From contig RFFX01000028.1 of the NCBI GenBank assembly GCA_003696765.1, forward strand, positions 1-47,489: 47,489 nucleotides of DNA, read 5' to 3'. The notes under the pieces are model-generated. The model made no database searches and was not told where the DNA came from. It saw nothing but the letters and a program-made list of their open reading frames with translations. Each line of letters begins with the position of its first letter. The first letter of the stretch is position 1. Below are positions 27,841 through 36,794 of this stretch, in pieces. Both the position numbers and the translations under genes were made by a program. This DNA comes from Zetaproteobacteria bacterium. GTDB lineage: Bacteria > Pseudomonadota > Zetaproteobacteria > Mariprofundales > J009.

Positions 27841-28848
27841 CTATCCGAGCAGGGTGGCCAGCCAGCGCCAGCGCGGATTGCTCTCCAGCGCCAGCTTGAC
27901 CACCATGGTCAGCGGCACCGACAGCAGCATGCCCACCGGCCCCAGGATCCAGCCCCAGCAGACCAGCGAGAGGAAGACGACCAGCGGCGAGAGACCGACC
28001 TCACGTCCCATGAAGCGGGGCTCGATCAGGTTCCCGACCACCGTGTTGATCGTCAGATAGCCCACGGCCACGGTCACCGCCGCGCCGCCGCCCAACTGCA
28101 CCACCGCCAGCAACAAGGGGGGAACGGCGGCGACGATCGAGCCGATGTTGGGAACGAAGTTGAAGAGGAAGGCGAGCACCCCCCAGAGCAGCGGGTAGTC
28201 CACGCCGACGATGAGCAGCAGCAGCGCAACCAGCGCACCGGTCAGCAGACTGATCCAGGTCTTGACCGCCAGGTAGCGGTTGGCACGCTCCAGAAAACGG
28301 TGCACCGCCTCGGAGGAGGGGGCGTGTTCGCCCATGCGGCGCCACTTCTCCGGCAGGGCCAGCGCCTCGAAGAGCAGAAAAATGGTGGTCAGAAGAATCA
28401 GGAAGAGGTTGGCCAGCGACTTGCCCAGGCCGGTCAGCAGGCTGCCGGCCATCCCCATCGCCGCCGCCGGGTCGAGCGCCTCCTTCAGGCTGTCGGCACC
28501 GAGCTCCAGCCCATGGGCGGAGAGCCAGTGCGACAACCCCGTCCGCTGGGCGTCGAGCCGCTCCTGATAGTGCGGCAACTGCCGGGTGAAGTCGGCCACC
28601 GAGCTGCCCAGCAGCAACCCCAGCAACGAACCTGCGACCAGCAGCAGCAGGAAGAGGATCAGCACGGCGGCCGTCTCCCCCAACCCGCGCGCCCGCAACC
28701 AGCGCAGCGGCGGCAGAGAGATCATGGCCAGAAAGAGGGCCAGCAGGAAGGTGGTCAACAGCGGCGCGGCCGCCTTGAGCCCGGCGACGACGATGACCAG
28801 CGCGGCGGCGGCGAAGAGCAGCCCGGAGGGTCGAGGGATGGTGGTCAT
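27841..28848 (-). CDS. PerM/AI-2E-transporter family permease
   Basis: The predicted integral membrane protein is 335 aa with several hydrophobic segments. An N-terminal cluster (GLLFAAAALVIVVAGL...LLTTFLLALFLAMISLPPL, AAVLILFLLLLVAGSLLGLLLG) is followed by a soluble middle. A C-terminal cluster contains the family segments GVLAFLFNFVPNIGSIVAAVPP and TVVGNLIEPRFMGREVGLSPLVVFLSLVCWGWILGPVGM (quoted in parts). Substrates of the family vary (autoinducer-2, sodium, unknown) and cannot be assigned. I chose ATG 28848; the longer in-frame start at 28992 is only translation of repeat copy H. It is divergent from htpX across that copy. Confidence 0.88.
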   Translation of the reverse strand: MTTIPRPSGLLFAAAALVIVVAGLKAAAPLLTTFLLALFLAMISLPPLRWLRARGLGETAAVLILFLLLLVAGSLLGLLLGSSVADFTRQLPHYQERLDAQRTGLSHWLSAHGLELGADSLKEALDPAAAMGMAGSLLTGLGKSLANLFLILLTTIFLLFEALALPEKWRRMGEHAPSSEAVHRFLERANRYLAVKTWISLLTGALVALLLLIVGVDYPLLWGVLAFLFNFVPNIGSIVAAVPPLLLAVVQLGGGAAVTVAVGYLTINTVVGNLIEPRFMGREVGLSPLVVFLSLVCWGWILGPVGMLLSVPLTMVVKLALESNPRWRWLATLLG

Positions 28849-28860
28849 GGCTCGAATCCT

Positions 28861-29017
28861 GACGACTTTGCAAGAAATCGGCATCTGCGGCCAGGACGGC
28901 CGCCCAAAACGGGAGCCTGCGCATGCAACCGACTGTTTTGTAAGGCGGTCGAAGAGCGACCTCTTCGATCGCCGTGAAGCCAAAAAGTCCACGGACGGAC
29001 TTTTTACGGTGTGATCA
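28861..29017 (+). repeat. Multi-hairpin intergenic repeat, copy H (PerM/htpX divergent region)
   Basis: F orientation on plus. The left end begins 12 bases from the PerM start codon, and the right end (ACGGTGTGATCAAGG) faces htpX, about 65 bases away. H1 is GACTTT-GCAAG-AAATC (weakened), H2 GCGGCC-AGGAC-GGCCGC, H3 AAAAC/GTTTT, H4 GGCGGTCGAAGAG/CTCTTCGATCGCC (with one G-U) and H5 AAAAAGTCC/GGACTTTTT. The terminal ATG is replaced by AAG, and htpX uses its own start and ribosome binding site. Confidence 0.88.
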
Positions 29018-29084
29018 AGGATTGAATCCCGGTTGTCGAACCCTTACAATGAGGCGTACCACAACTGCAAGGGGGTAGGCTGTC

Positions 29085-29981
29085 ATGCGCGCACTCAAGG
29101 GCATCGTTCTGCTGATCATCGCCAACCTGCTGGTCTTCACCACCCTGTCGATCAGCGGCACCATCCTGATCAACTTCGTGCTGCCGCTCTTCGGCATCGA
29201 CCTGCGCGGCTCGCTGGCCGGGATGGACTTCGCCTGGGCGATGGTCTTCGGCTTCGGCGGCGCCTTCATCTCGCTGCTGATGTCCAAGACGATGGTCAAG
29301 AACAGCATGCCGATGCAGCAGGTGGTGACGCCGGCCACCCCCAAGGAGCGGTTGGTCTACGACACGGTGCGGCAGATCGCCGAGCGCGAGGGGATACGGA
29401 TGCCGGAGGTGTGGGTCTACTGGGACGACACCCCCAACGCCTTCGCCACCGGGCCGTCGCGCAACTCGGCGATGGTCGCGGTCTCCTCCGGGCTGGCCAC
29501 CAATCTGAGCGATGATGAGCTGCGCGCGGTGCTGGCCCACGAGATGGGCCATGTGGTCAACGGCGACATGCTGGCCACCACCCTGCTGCAGGGGTTGATG
29601 AACACCTTCGTCTATTTTCTCGCCCGGGTTATTTCGCGGCCGATCGAGGAGCGCAACGCCTTTGCCGGCTTCATGATCTACATGCTGCTGCAGTTCGTCT
29701 TCTCGATCCTGGCGATGATTCCGATCAGCTGGTTCTCGCGCCATCGCGAGTTCCGTGCCGATGCCTACGCCGCCCGCATGGTCGGTGCCGCGCCGATGAT
29801 CAACGCGCTGCGCAAGATCGACTACCTGACCAGCCGGCAGCTGCGCGACGAGCCGGTTCTGACCGAGGATGCGCTGGCCACCCTGAAGATCTACAACAAG
29901 GATGCGATCGCCCACCTCTTCGCCACCCATCCTCCGATCGAGGCGCGGATCGCCGCCCTGCGCGCCCTGCCCTCGGCCTAG
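29085..29981 (+). CDS. htpX: Membrane zinc metalloprotease HtpX
   Basis: HtpX is an M48-family inner-membrane protease that degrades damaged membrane proteins. The protein is 298 aa. Two N-terminal transmembrane helices (8-33 and about 48-66) precede the catalytic domain. The zinc motif HEMGH is at 152-156, in ELRAVLAHEMGHVVNGDM. A second hydrophobic pair follows (about 190-220), and the third ligand region is RHREFRADAYAARM. The end has the conserved FATHPPIEARIAALRAL. ATG 29085 has GGGGG about 10 bases upstream. It is convergent with ilvA. Confidence 0.97.
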   Translation: MRALKGIVLLIIANLLVFTTLSISGTILINFVLPLFGIDLRGSLAGMDFAWAMVFGFGGAFISLLMSKTMVKNSMPMQQVVTPATPKERLVYDTVRQIAEREGIRMPEVWVYWDDTPNAFATGPSRNSAMVAVSSGLATNLSDDELRAVLAHEMGHVVNGDMLATTLLQGLMNTFVYFLARVISRPIEERNAFAGFMIYMLLQFVFSILAMIPISWFSRHREFRADAYAARMVGAAPMINALRKIDYLTSRQLRDEPVLTEDALATLKIYNKDAIAHLFATHPPIEARIAALRALPSA

Positions 29982-30122
29982 CGTAGCCCGACATCCGCTC
30001 CCCGGCCCTGCGCCACGCCACGGCCTGCGGGGTCGGACCATGGCAACCTGTCGCAATCACTGGGAATGGCCTCGTTTGTTGCGTGAAGAACGGGCCTGGA
30101 TCGTCCTGCTGGGGCCTGCAAC

Positions 30123-30153
30123 GTCGGGTTTGACAAGGGGGCGCCAACCCGAC
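30123..30153. terminator. Inverted repeat in the htpX-ilvA convergent gap
   Basis: An 8-bp perfect stem (GTCGGGTT at 30123-30130, AACCCGAC at 30146-30153) has a 15-nt loop. It lies between two convergent genes, so a transcription stop is plausible, but there is no T-run on either side. It could be a rho-independent remnant or chance. Confidence 0.3.
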
Positions 30154-30193
30154 CGGCCGGGCGGATGTGCGATGCCGTTGGCGGTGGGGGCGG

Positions 30194-31720
30194 TCAGAGA
30201 AAGAGCGAACGGACGACGTTGTCGCTTTCGCAGGTGTAGGGGTAGCCGATCTCGTCGAAGAAATGTTCCAGCGTTGCGCGCTCCTCGTCGACCGCCTCCA
30301 TGCCGACCAGCACCCGGCCGTAGGCGGCGCCGTGGTTGCGGTAGTGGAACAGCGAGATGTTCCAGCGTCCGGCCAGATGGTTGAGGAAGTCCCCCAGCGC
30401 GCCCGGCCGCTCGGGGAACTCGAAGCGGTAGAGCTGTTCGTGCCGGACCAGCGGCGCCCGGCCGCCGACCAGGTGACGCAGGTGGAGCTTGGCCAGCTCG
30501 TTGTCGATCAGCGGCAACACCGGGTAGCCGGCCCGCTCCAGCTGGAGACGGATCTCCTCGGCTTCGTGCGCCCCGTCGATCGAGATGCCGACGAAGATGT
30601 GGGCGGCCTCCCGTGAGGAGAGACGGTAGTTGAACTCGGTGATGTTGCGCCGGCCGATGGCGTTGCAGAACTGGAGGAAGGAGCCGGGGCGCTCGGGGAT
30701 GGTGACGGCGAAGAGCGCCTCCCGCCGCTCGCCGATCTCCGCCCGCTCGGCCACATGGCGCAGGCGGTCGAAGTTCATGTTGGCGCCGGAGTTGATGCAG
30801 ACGATCCGCCGACCGCGCAGGCCGTCGCGCGCGCAGACCACACCGGCGGCGGCGACGGCCAGTGCTCCGGCCGGCTCCGTGATCACCCGCGCATCCTCGT
30901 AGATCGCCTTGATGGCGCCGCAGATCTGGTCGGTGTCGACCAGCACGATCTCGTCGACCAGCGCACGCACCATCTCGAAGGTGATGCGGCCGACCCGCTT
31001 GACCGCCACGCCGTCGGCGAAGATGCCGACCTGATCGAGGGTCACCCGTCGGCCGGCGCGCAGCGAGTCGTACATCGCCGCCGAATCGACCGGCTCGACC
31101 CCGATGATGCGGGTCTCGGGCGACTCCCGGCGCAGGTACGCCGCGATGCCGGCGATCAGCCCGCCGCCGCCGATCGGGATGAAGACGGCGTCGATATCAC
31201 CGGGCGTCTGCCGGAGCAGCTCGTCGGCGATGGTCCCCTGGCCGGCGATCACCGCCGGGTCGTCGTAGGGGTGGATGAAGATCCGCCCGCTCTCCCGGCG
31301 CAGCGCCTCGGCATGGGCGCCGGCGTCGGAGTAGCTGTCGCCGTAGAGCGCCACCTTGCCGCCGAGCCGCTCCACCGCCGAGACCTTGATCTGTGGTGTG
31401 GTCTCCGGCATGACGATGAGGGCATCGATCTCCAGCCGCGATGCGGCCAGCGCCACCCCCTGCGCATGGTTGCCCGCCGAGGCGCAGATCACCCCGCGCG
31501 ACCGCTCCTCCGTGGTGAGGGCGGCCATCCGGTTGTAGGCGCCGCGCAGTTTGAAGGAGAAGACCGGCTGCAGATCCTCCCGTTTAAGCAGGATGGTGTT
31601 GCGCAGCCGGGCGGAGAGTCGCGGTGCGGGGGTGAGGGGGGTCTCGATCGCCACATCGTAGACGGCACTGGAGGTGACAGCCCGCACCCAGTCGTAATCC
31701 TGCCAGTCGAATGCTTCCAA
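30194..31720 (-). CDS. ilvA: Threonine ammonia-lyase (threonine deaminase), biosynthetic long form
   Basis: IlvA converts threonine to 2-oxobutyrate, the first step to isoleucine. The protein is 508 aa, the full biosynthetic length. The PLP lysine is Lys57 in PVFSFKLRGA; CASAGNHAQGVALA and IGGGGLIAGIAAYL are the cofactor loops. Two C-terminal ACT-like regulatory domains follow (FAVTIPERPGSFLQF and YRFEFPERPGALGDF), the basis for isoleucine inhibition in the family. The start is TTG 31720 with AAGGAA just upstream; no ATG is suitably placed. The gene follows tRNA-Ser on the same strand, 35 bases after it, so read-through from the tRNA promoter is possible. Confidence 0.96.
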   Translation of the reverse strand: MEAFDWQDYDWVRAVTSSAVYDVAIETPLTPAPRLSARLRNTILLKREDLQPVFSFKLRGAYNRMAALTTEERSRGVICASAGNHAQGVALAASRLEIDALIVMPETTPQIKVSAVERLGGKVALYGDSYSDAGAHAEALRRESGRIFIHPYDDPAVIAGQGTIADELLRQTPGDIDAVFIPIGGGGLIAGIAAYLRRESPETRIIGVEPVDSAAMYDSLRAGRRVTLDQVGIFADGVAVKRVGRITFEMVRALVDEIVLVDTDQICGAIKAIYEDARVITEPAGALAVAAAGVVCARDGLRGRRIVCINSGANMNFDRLRHVAERAEIGERREALFAVTIPERPGSFLQFCNAIGRRNITEFNYRLSSREAAHIFVGISIDGAHEAEEIRLQLERAGYPVLPLIDNELAKLHLRHLVGGRAPLVRHEQLYRFEFPERPGALGDFLNHLAGRWNISLFHYRNHGAAYGRVLVGMEAVDEERATLEHFFDEIGYPYTCESDNVVRSLFL

Positions 31721-31755
31721 CGTTCCTTTCCGATGTGGCCGAAGGTGCGGGATCG

Positions 31756-31845
31756 TGGCGGAGAGAGAGGGATTCGAACCCTCGACACGGTTGCCCGTGT
31801 AACACCTTAGCAGGGTGCCGCTTTCAGCCGCTCAGCCATCTCTCC
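31756..31845 (-). tRNA. tRNA-Ser (anticodon GCU)
   Basis: This is a 90-nt class II tRNA with a long variable arm (TTACACGGGCAACCGTGT region). The acceptor is GGAGAGA/TCTCTCC with a G discriminator and an encoded CCA. The anticodon stem-loop is CACC-CTGCTAA-GGTG with anticodon GCT. The T-arm is GAGGG-TTCGAAT-CCCTC. It is immediately upstream of ilvA. Confidence 0.96.
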
Positions 31846-31903
31846 GTCGTACCGATCCATCCTGCCTGCGCGGCGGCCGCGCAGGGGTACAGGGACGGGG
31901 CGA

Positions 31904-31931
31904 ACGCTAGGAGAAACGGGGGTCGGTGCAA
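31904..31931 (-). promoter_or_regulatory. Candidate sigma-70 promoter for tRNA-Ser and possibly ilvA
   Basis: On the minus strand TTGCAC is followed after 16 bases by TAGCGT, about 58 bases before the tRNA-Ser 5' end. The -10 element is part of a CTAGCGTTC motif also found in other promoter-sized gaps of this window. The boxes only partly match consensus. Confidence 0.3.
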
Positions 31932-31974
31932 GCCGGCGGAGTGTTGCCCGCCGCCCGATGCGGTTGCGGCCTCG

Positions 31975-32002
31975 TTGCGTTTTCGCGCGGGAACGCTAGA
32001 AA
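31975..32002 (+). promoter_or_regulatory. Candidate sigma-70 promoter for rpsB-tsf
   Basis: TTGCGT (31975-31980), a 16-base spacer and TAGAAA (31997-32002) precede rpsB by about 90 bases, leaving a leader long enough for the S2 autoregulatory structure known in other proteobacteria. I did not establish such a structure. Confidence 0.35.
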
Positions 32003-32095
32003 GCGCCGCCACTTCGCACACCGCCGCAGCGCGATTGTGCCCCGGGGAGGCCGGGGTCGGGCGGTGGAGGATCAACAATCGAGAGGAAACCACAC

Positions 32096-32866
32096 ATGTC
32101 CAGATTCACCATGAAACAGCTGCTTGAGTCCGGTGTCCATTTCGGCCACCAGACCCGGCGCTGGAATCCGAAGATGGCGCCGTACATCTACGGCAAGCGC
32201 AACGGCATCCACATCGTCGACCTACAGAAGACCCTGCGGATGGCCAACGAGGCCTACCAGTTCATGCGCGAGCTCGCCGCCGCCGGCGGCACCGTGCTCT
32301 TTGTCGGCACCAAGCGGCAGGCGGCGACGGCGGTGCGCCAGGAGGCGACGCGCGCCGGCCAGTTCTACATCGCCCACCGCTGGCTCGGCGGCCTGCTGAC
32401 CAACTTTGCCACCGTGCAGCAGTCGGTGCGGCGGATGAAGGATCTGCAGCGGCAGAAGGAGGACGGGGTCTTCGACCTGATGACCAAGAAGGAAGGGATC
32501 CGGATGCAGCGCAAGCTGGAGAAGCTGGAGCGCTCCCTGGGCGGTATCAAGGATATGATCAACCTGCCCGACTGCCTCTTCGTGGTCGATGTCAACCGTG
32601 AGAGCCTGGCGGTGGCGGAGGCGCACCGGCTGGGGATCACGGTGGTCGCGGTGGTCGATACCAACAGCGATCCGAGCAATGTGGACTACATCATTCCCGG
32701 CAACGACGACGCCATCCGCGCGGTGCGCCTCTTCTGCAGCAAGATGGCCGACGCCCTGATCGAAGGGGCGGAGGTGTGGCGTATGGAGCACGAGCAGCAG
32801 GATGCGCCGGTTGATTCGGTGGTGGTCGAGGAGCAGGAAACCCCGGCGGCGGCCGAGGCCGCCTGA
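32096..32866 (+). CDS. rpsB: Small-subunit ribosomal protein uS2
   Basis: uS2 binds the 16S rRNA head-body junction. The protein is 256 aa. It shows the opening [38 protein letters not shown], the FVGTKRQAA strand, [14 protein letters not shown] and the C-terminal [24 protein letters not shown] (quoted in parts). The acidic Glu/Ala tail is normal. ATG 32096 has GAGAGG about nine bases upstream. It opens the long plus-strand run and precedes tsf, the almost universal rpsB-tsf-pyrH-frr order. Confidence 0.99.
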   Translation: MSRFTMKQLLESGVHFGHQTRRWNPKMAPYIYGKRNGIHIVDLQKTLRMANEAYQFMRELAAAGGTVLFVGTKRQAATAVRQEATRAGQFYIAHRWLGGLLTNFATVQQSVRRMKDLQRQKEDGVFDLMTKKEGIRMQRKLEKLERSLGGIKDMINLPDCLFVVDVNRESLAVAEAHRLGITVVAVVDTNSDPSNVDYIIPGNDDAIRAVRLFCSKMADALIEGAEVWRMEHEQQDAPVDSVVVEEQETPAAAEAA

Positions 32867-32912
32867 CGCGCCGGGAACGATCCTAGGAAAACGACGGAGG
32901 TTTGGGACGACG

Positions 32913-33806
32913 ATGGCCAGTGTGACGGCGGCGGATGTCAAGAGGCTGCGCGAGATCAGCGGCGCGGGGATGATGGATTGCAAGAAGGCGCTGGTCGCCA
33001 CCGACGGCGACATGGATGCGGCGGTCGACTTCCTGCGCAAGAAGGGGTTGGCCGCGGCGGCGAAGAAGTCCGGGCGCGTCGCCGCCGAAGGGGTGGTGCT
33101 GGCCCGCAAGGAGGGGCGCGCCGGCGTGGTGGTCGAGGTCAATGCCGAGACCGATTTCGTCAGCAAGAACGAGCAGTTCACCGGGTTCGTCGAGCGGCTT
33201 TCCGGCGTGATCCTCCGTCTGCGCCCCGCCGACGTCCCGGAGCTGCTGAAGCTCCCCCTCGACGATGGGACGGTGGAGGAGGAGCTCGCCCGGTTGATCG
33301 CCACCATCGGCGAGAACATGACTGTCCGCCGCTTCGCGCTGCTGGAGGTGGAGTCGGGCGCGATCGGCGCCTACGTCCATGGCGGTGGGCGGATCGGCGC
33401 GCTGGTGGCGCTCTCCGGCTCCCCCTCCGAGGCGCTGGAGGAGGTGGCCCACCAGGTGGCGATGCATATTGCGGCGGCCAATCCGCTCTGCCTCTCCCGC
33501 AGCGCGATGGATCCGGCGCTGGTGGAGCGTGAACGGAGCGTGCTGCGCGAGCGGGCGGAGGCCAGCGGCAAGCCGGCCCACATCATCGAGAAGATCGTCG
33601 AGGGGCAGATGCGCCGCTTCTACGCCGAGTCGTGCCTGATCGAGCAGAGCTTCGTCATGGACGGCGATCTGACCGTGGCCGAAGCGGTGGAGCGGGCCTC
33701 TCCCGGCGCACAGGTGACGGCGATGGCCCGCTTCCAGCTCGGTGAGGGGATCGAGCGGAAGGAGGAGGATTTCGCGGCGGAGGTGGCGGCGCAGCTTCAT
33801 GGCTGA
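32913..33806 (+). CDS. tsf: Elongation factor Ts
   Basis: EF-Ts recharges EF-Tu by exchanging GDP for GTP. The protein is 297 aa. The N-terminal UBA-like helix pair has [19 protein letters not shown] and [19 protein letters not shown]. The conserved [16 protein letters not shown] follows. The core lobes include GRIGALVAL and [13 protein letters not shown], and the coiled-coil segment is [22 protein letters not shown] 32913 has GGAGG 12 bases upstream. The stop overlaps the pyrH start by eight bases. Confidence 0.98.
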   Translation: MASVTAADVKRLREISGAGMMDCKKALVATDGDMDAAVDFLRKKGLAAAAKKSGRVAAEGVVLARKEGRAGVVVEVNAETDFVSKNEQFTGFVERLSGVILRLRPADVPELLKLPLDDGTVEEELARLIATIGENMTVRRFALLEVESGAIGAYVHGGGRIGALVALSGSPSEALEEVAHQVAMHIAAANPLCLSRSAMDPALVERERSVLRERAEASGKPAHIIEKIVEGQMRRFYAESCLIEQSFVMDGDLTVAEAVERASPGAQVTAMARFQLGEGIERKEEDFAAEVAAQLHG

Positions 33807-34536
33807 GCCCGTCTCGGGGCGTCCGCGCTACCGGCGGGTGCTGCTCAAGCTCTCCGGTGAGGTGCTGATGGGGGAGGATCCTTTCGGCATCAACCAGCAG
33901 ACCATCGCCCGGCTGGCCGACGAGCTGCTGCAGATCCATCGCGATGGCGTCGAGCTGGCGGTGGTGATCGGCGGTGGCAACATCTTCCGCGGAGTCAAGG
34001 GGACGGCCAGCGGCATGGATCGCGCCAGCGCCGACTACATGGGGATGCTGGCCACGGTGATGAACGCCATCGCCCTGCAGGATGCGCTCGAGCGGCGTGG
34101 GGGTGTGGTACGGGTGATCTCCGCACTCCACATCCGTGAGGTGGCCGAGCCCTACATCCGCCGGCGGGCGGTGCGCCATCTGGAGAAGGGGCGGGTGGTG
34201 ATCTTCGCCGCCGGCACCGGCAATCCCTACTTCACCACCGATACCGCGGCCAGCCTGCGGGCGATGGAGATCGACGCCGACGTGGTGCTCAAGGGGACCA
34301 AGGTGGACGGCGTCTACAGCGCCGATCCGGCGGTCGATCCCACGGCCGAGCGCTACCGGCGGCTCACCTTCACCGAGGTGTTGACGCGCAAGCTGGCGGT
34401 GATGGATGCCACCGCCATGTCGCTCTGTCGCGACAACGACATGCCGATCGTGGTGTTCGACGTCACGGCACCCGGAGCGTTGCGGCAGGTGGTCTGCGGT
34501 GCGGAGGTGGGTACACTGGTGACCGAAGGGGCGTAG
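33799..34536 (+). CDS. pyrH: UMP kinase
   Basis: PyrH makes UDP from UMP and is an amino-acid-kinase-fold hexamer. The protein is 245 aa. [14 protein letters not shown] is the phosphate-binding start, [11 protein letters not shown] the glycine loop, and [17 protein letters not shown] and [14 protein letters not shown] are the nucleotide and UMP regions. ATG 33799 lies inside the last codons of tsf, so translation is coupled. The stop is followed at once by repeat copy I, which leads into frr. Confidence 0.98.
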   Translation: MAEPVSGRPRYRRVLLKLSGEVLMGEDPFGINQQTIARLADELLQIHRDGVELAVVIGGGNIFRGVKGTASGMDRASADYMGMLATVMNAIALQDALERRGGVVRVISALHIREVAEPYIRRRAVRHLEKGRVVIFAAGTGNPYFTTDTAASLRAMEIDADVVLKGTKVDGVYSADPAVDPTAERYRRLTFTEVLTRKLAVMDATAMSLCRDNDMPIVVFDVTAPGALRQVVCGAEVGTLVTEGA

Positions 34537-34540
34537 CCCC

Positions 34541-34679
34541 GATTCCGCGGCCAGGAGGGTCGCGCACAGCGGCGGCTTGCGCAGGCGGGCTGCCATGTTG
34601 GTGCGGGGATCAAGGAGCCCGCTCTGCGATCCCCGTCGGGCAGGACGTCCATGGAGGGACGTGTTGCGACGCGATCATG
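34541..34679 (+). repeat. Multi-hairpin intergenic repeat, copy I (pyrH-frr gap, diverged)
   Basis: F orientation on plus, filling the gap from the pyrH stop to the frr start codon. It is the most diverged co-directional copy, yet the stems persist. H4 is GGGGATC...GATCCCC. H5 is ACGTCC-ATGGA-GGGACGT where other copies have AAGTCC/GGACTT, so both arms changed together. The right end reads GCGACGCGATC-ATG, the ATG being the frr start. GGAGGG sits in the H5 loop/stem 18 bases before the ATG. Confidence 0.8.
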
Positions 34680-35210
34680 GACGCCTTGAGAGCCCGGATG
34701 GAGAAGAGCATCGATGCGCTGCGCCACGAGCTGGCGGCGATCCGCACCGGCCGTGCCAACGCCTCGCTGCTCGACCACGTGACGGTGGAGTACTACGGCG
34801 CGCAGGTGCCGATCTCCCAGGTGGCCTCGATCACTGTGCCCGAGGCGCGGATGCTGGTCATCTCCCCGTGGGAGAAGCACATGCTGCCGGAGATCGAGAA
34901 GGCGATCCTCGCATCGGATGTCGGCATCACTCCGAGCAGCGACGGTTCGGTGATCCGGCTGGTGTTGCCCGAGCTGACCGGGGAGCGGCGTCGCGAGCTG
35001 GTGCGCAAGGTCCATCAGGTGGGCGAGACCGCCCGCATCGCCGTCCGCAACATCCGCCGCGACGCCAACGATGCGGTGCGCAAGGACGAGAGCCTGTCGC
35101 AGGACGAGGCGAAGCGGCGTCAGGAGCAGATCCAGAAGGAGACCGACCGCTTCATCGCCGAGATCGACAGGATGCTCAAGGCGAAGGAGCAGGAGATCCT
35201 GACCATCTGA
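34677..35210 (+). CDS. frr: Ribosome recycling factor
   Basis: RRF splits post-termination ribosomes together with EF-G. The protein is 177 aa. It has [72 protein letters not shown] and [14 protein letters not shown]. The end is the usual helical hairpin. Compared with E. coli RRF it starts about eight residues late ([19 protein letters not shown]), shortening the first helix. Upstream in-frame codons are open but hold no canonical start, because they belong to repeat copy I. It lies between pyrH and uppS, as usual. Confidence 0.97.
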   Translation: MDALRARMEKSIDALRHELAAIRTGRANASLLDHVTVEYYGAQVPISQVASITVPEARMLVISPWEKHMLPEIEKAILASDVGITPSSDGSVIRLVLPELTGERRRELVRKVHQVGETARIAVRNIRRDANDAVRKDESLSQDEAKRRQEQIQKETDRFIAEIDRMLKAKEQEILTI

Positions 35211-35215
35211 CCTCC

Positions 35216-35974
35216 GTGCCGGCCCGATCGCGCGTGCCGGCACATGTCGGCATCATCATGGATGGCAACGGCCGCTGGGCTGAGGCCCATCGGCTCCCCA
35301 GGCTCGAAGGGCATCGCCGCGGTGCCGACCGGGCGCGCGACGTGGTCGAGTGGGCGCGCGACGCCGGCATCCGTCAGATCTCGCTCTACGCCTTCTCCAC
35401 CGAGAATTGGGAGCGGCCCGACGCCGAGGTGCGTGGCCTGATGGCGCTGCTGGCCATGTTGCTGCCGCGGCGGGTGCCGGAGATGATGCGCGAGGGGGTT
35501 CGGTTGCTGACCCTCGGCGACCTCTCCGCCCTGCCGCGCCGGGCGCGGCGGGCGCTCGATGAGGCGAAGGCGCAGACGGCGGGCAATCGGGTGATCGACC
35601 TGATCCTCTGCATCAACTACGGCGGGCGGCAGGAGATCGTCGCCGGTGTGCGCCGGGCGCTCGCCTGGGCGCTGGCCCAGCCCGATCCCGCCGCGGCGGC
35701 CGCCGCGCTGGATGTGGAGCGGTTCGGTGCCATGCTCGGTCGCGACGAGGTGCTGCCGGTCGACCTGATCATCCGCACCGGCGGCGAGCGGCGGGTCTCC
35801 AACTTCCATCTGTGGGACAGCGCCTACGCCGAACTCTACTTCTCCCCCACCTACTGGCCCGACTACAGCCGCGCCGACCTGCAGGCGGCGTTGGAGGACT
35901 ACGCCGCGCGCGAGCGCCGGTTCGGCCTGACCGGCGCGCAGATCCGGGAGGGGGGGGGAGGTGTGGCATCGTGA
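35216..35974 (+). CDS. uppS: Undecaprenyl diphosphate synthase (UppS), di-trans,poly-cis type
   Basis: UppS extends farnesyl diphosphate with isopentenyl units to give the lipid carrier for peptidoglycan and O-antigen. The protein is 252 aa. HVGIIMDGNGRWAEA has the catalytic Asp at 16. GHRRGADRARDVVEWARD, LYAFSTENWERP, LCINYGGRQEIV and DLIIRTGGERRVSNFHLWDSAYAELYF (quoted in parts) are the family blocks. I chose GTG 35216, six bases after frr; GTG 35234 is an alternative. The stop overlaps the cdsA start by four bases. Confidence 0.96.
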   Translation: MPARSRVPAHVGIIMDGNGRWAEAHRLPRLEGHRRGADRARDVVEWARDAGIRQISLYAFSTENWERPDAEVRGLMALLAMLLPRRVPEMMREGVRLLTLGDLSALPRRARRALDEAKAQTAGNRVIDLILCINYGGRQEIVAGVRRALAWALAQPDPAAAAAALDVERFGAMLGRDEVLPVDLIIRTGGERRVSNFHLWDSAYAELYFSPTYWPDYSRADLQAALEDYAARERRFGLTGAQIREGGGGVAS

Positions 35975-36771
35975 GGATCGAGCGCGAGTTGCTGCTGCGC
36001 GTGGTCACCGCCGTCTTCCTCTTTCTGGCGGCCACCGGCTGGTTGCTCTATGCCTCCGACCCGTGGTTCCAGCTCGTGTTGGCGCTTTTCGCCATCGCCG
36101 CCACCTCCGAACTGCTGACCCTGCTGAAGCTGTACCCGATCCGCCGCTTCGGCGTGGTGACCACCGCCGTCTGGGTCTACCTGATGCTAGGCGGCGGCCC
36201 GCTGCCGGCGCTGCTTGGGCTCTGGCTCGGCTGGGGGGTGCTGGCGTTGGCCCTCGGCCGCGACGACGCCGGGCGCGTCTCCCTGCCGGCGCTGGCCATG
36301 GGGTGCTGGATGGCCTTCTGGCTGTTGCTGACCGTCTGGATGGTGTTGCGCCTCCACCATCGGCCGCAGGGGACGCTCTTCCTCGCCGGGCTCTGTCTGG
36401 TGATCTGGGCGTCGGATATCGCCGCCTATGTCGCCGGCCGGCAGTGGGGGCGGCGCCGGCTGGCGCCGGCGATCAGCCCGGGGAAGAGTATCGAGGGGGT
36501 GGTCGCCGGGGTGCTCGCCGCCCTGGTGGTCGGCGTCCTCTTCTGGCCGGCGATGGTCGGCATGGGGCGGCCTGCGGCGCTGGGGTTGGCGTTGACGGCG
36601 GCGGTGCTCGGGGTGGCGGGCGATCTGATGGAGTCGCTGCTCAAGCGCACGGTGGGGGTCAAGGAGAGCGGCACGCTGCTGCCCGGCCACGGTGGACTGC
36701 TCGATCGCATCGACGCGCTGCTGCCGGGCGTGCCGGTGGTCGGCCTGCTCTGGCTGAAGCTGGTCTCCTGA
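35971..36771 (+). CDS. cdsA: Phosphatidate cytidylyltransferase
   Basis: CdsA makes CDP-diacylglycerol, the precursor of all phospholipids, in the inner membrane. The protein is 266 aa with about eight hydrophobic segments. The C-terminal signature is recognisable: WASDIAAYVAGRQWG, ISPGKSIEGVVAG, and GDLMESLLKRTVGVKESGTLLPGHGGLLDRIDALL (quoted in parts). GTG 35971 overlaps the uppS TGA (ATCGTGAGG). The stop is about 20 bases before dxr. The order uppS-cdsA-dxr-rseP-bamA is standard in proteobacteria. Confidence 0.97.
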   Translation: MRIERELLLRVVTAVFLFLAATGWLLYASDPWFQLVLALFAIAATSELLTLLKLYPIRRFGVVTTAVWVYLMLGGGPLPALLGLWLGWGVLALALGRDDAGRVSLPALAMGCWMAFWLLLTVWMVLRLHHRPQGTLFLAGLCLVIWASDIAAYVAGRQWGRRRLAPAISPGKSIEGVVAGVLAALVVGVLFWPAMVGMGRPAALGLALTAAVLGVAGDLMESLLKRTVGVKESGTLLPGHGGLLDRIDALLPGVPVVGLLWLKLVS

Positions 36772-36794
36772 GCGGCGGCGGCTACCCTCCCGCG

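Noticed and set aside
28849-28992. Longer start for the PerM-type permease
   Set aside because: The extra codons translate repeat copy H; the same kind of peptide (MDFLxxxR...) appears beside unrelated genes because the element is often stop-free.
29982-30193. Small RNA or gene between htpX and ilvA
   Set aside because: Only one modest inverted repeat is visible, with no promoter-terminator pair and no convincing reading frame.
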